Positions 33,372 through 33,469 of a stretch of DNA of 33,469 bases are shown one piece after another. Source of the stretch: Hallerella sp963652365 (lineage in GTDB: Bacteria > Fibrobacterota > Fibrobacteria > Fibrobacterales > Fibrobacteraceae). Positions within the stretch are counted from its first letter, which is position 1. Every line of letters starts with the position of its first letter. The notes beneath the pieces are model-generated. The model did no database searches and was not told the origin of the DNA. It saw nothing but the letters and a program-made list of their open reading frames with translations. Location: assembly GCA_963652365.1 (NCBI GenBank), contig CAVJTH010000029.1, positions 1 to 33,469 of the forward strand, in the 5' to 3' direction. The translations under genes were made by a program, and so were the position numbers.

Positions 33372-33469
33372 TGTGCGGACAATTTTTTGGACGGTTTGAC
33401 CTAGAGCAAATTTAGACTTTTCCTGTAGTTGTCCGGGCTCATCCCTCCAAGATTCATCTTTATCCTGTC
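33372..33469 (-). mobile_element. Right end of an IS3-family (IS150-like) insertion sequence, incomplete
   Basis: The transposase 3' end lies at 33401-33469. The element probably ends at TGTGCGGACAATTTTTTGGA beginning at 33372, read inward from the end. This begins with TG, as IS3-family ends do, and has the GTCCAAAAAA-type inner part seen in IS150-like ends. The other end is outside the window, so the inverted repeat and target duplication cannot be checked. Confidence 0.65.
33401..33469 (-). CDS. IS3-family transposase OrfB, C-terminal end (partial)
   Basis: Only the last 22 codons are in the window: RIKMNLGGMSPDNYRKSLNLL then TAG. This is the usual C-terminus of IS3/IS150-type DDE transposases (arginine-isoleucine-lysine, then gly-gly-x-ser-pro and Tyr-Arg). 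The gene continues past the right edge of the window. Confidence 0.75.
   Translation of the reverse strand, partial: DRIKMNLGGMSPDNYRKSLNLL

Noticed and set aside
33167..33382. Intact 71-aa gene
   Set aside because: Its only start codon (TTG 33382) lies within the IS terminal sequence and has no ribosome site; better read as a truncated remnant.

Overview
The window reads as chromosomal DNA of a Fibrobacterota bacterium, most likely Fibrobacter or a close relative. The best marker is a large secreted protein with a fibro-slime domain (8413-10977), a family expanded in Fibrobacter. The Gram-negative envelope genes (Wza-like lipoprotein, Omp85-like barrel, several lipoproteins) and a type III glutamine synthetase agree with this. 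Core genes are GC-rich and tightly packed. No rRNA, tRNA or CRISPR array was seen.

Layout. 1-290: truncated copy of a degenerate intergenic repeat. 400-5495 (+): polyamine ABC transporter potABCD followed by tgt. 5500-8337 (-): a folate-linked operon, with a stand-alone AICAR formyltransferase, an unknown 150-aa protein and the tRNA methyltransferase trmFO. 8413-10977 (-): fibro-slime protein. 11161-13447: a membrane-anchored unknown, then efp and its modification enzyme epmB as a divergent pair. 13448-13842: second repeat copy. 13843-22978: envelope genes, comprising an M15-like peptidase, lipoproteins, an Omp85-like barrel coupled to a DUF748/AsmA-like protein, a LysM lytic transglycosylase coupled to a poly-Glu protein, a Wza-like exporter and small membrane proteins. 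22979-23352: third repeat copy, followed by a strong terminator. 23404-26738 (-): glnN and an M29 aminopeptidase.

From about 26.8 kb rightwards the window becomes a mosaic. GC-rich genes (a BolA-like protein, an FrhB-like iron-sulfur protein, a Wzx-type flippase) alternate with visibly AT-rich genes: a HEPN-like protein, a DUF3800 protein, an ATPase plus TOPRIM-like pair, and a gene remnant cut by an IS3-family element at the right edge. The AT-rich genes look acquired. The ATPase/TOPRIM pair has the layout of a PARIS- or OLD-type anti-phage module and is the best candidate for an undescribed system.

Other notable structure: a three-copy intergenic repeat family with paired 19-nt boxes; a 37-bp quasi-palindrome plus direct repeat inside the FrhB-like gene; a promoter followed by an intrinsic-terminator hairpin directly before the DUF3800 start codon; and AICAR formyltransferase without its usual IMP cyclohydrolase domain.
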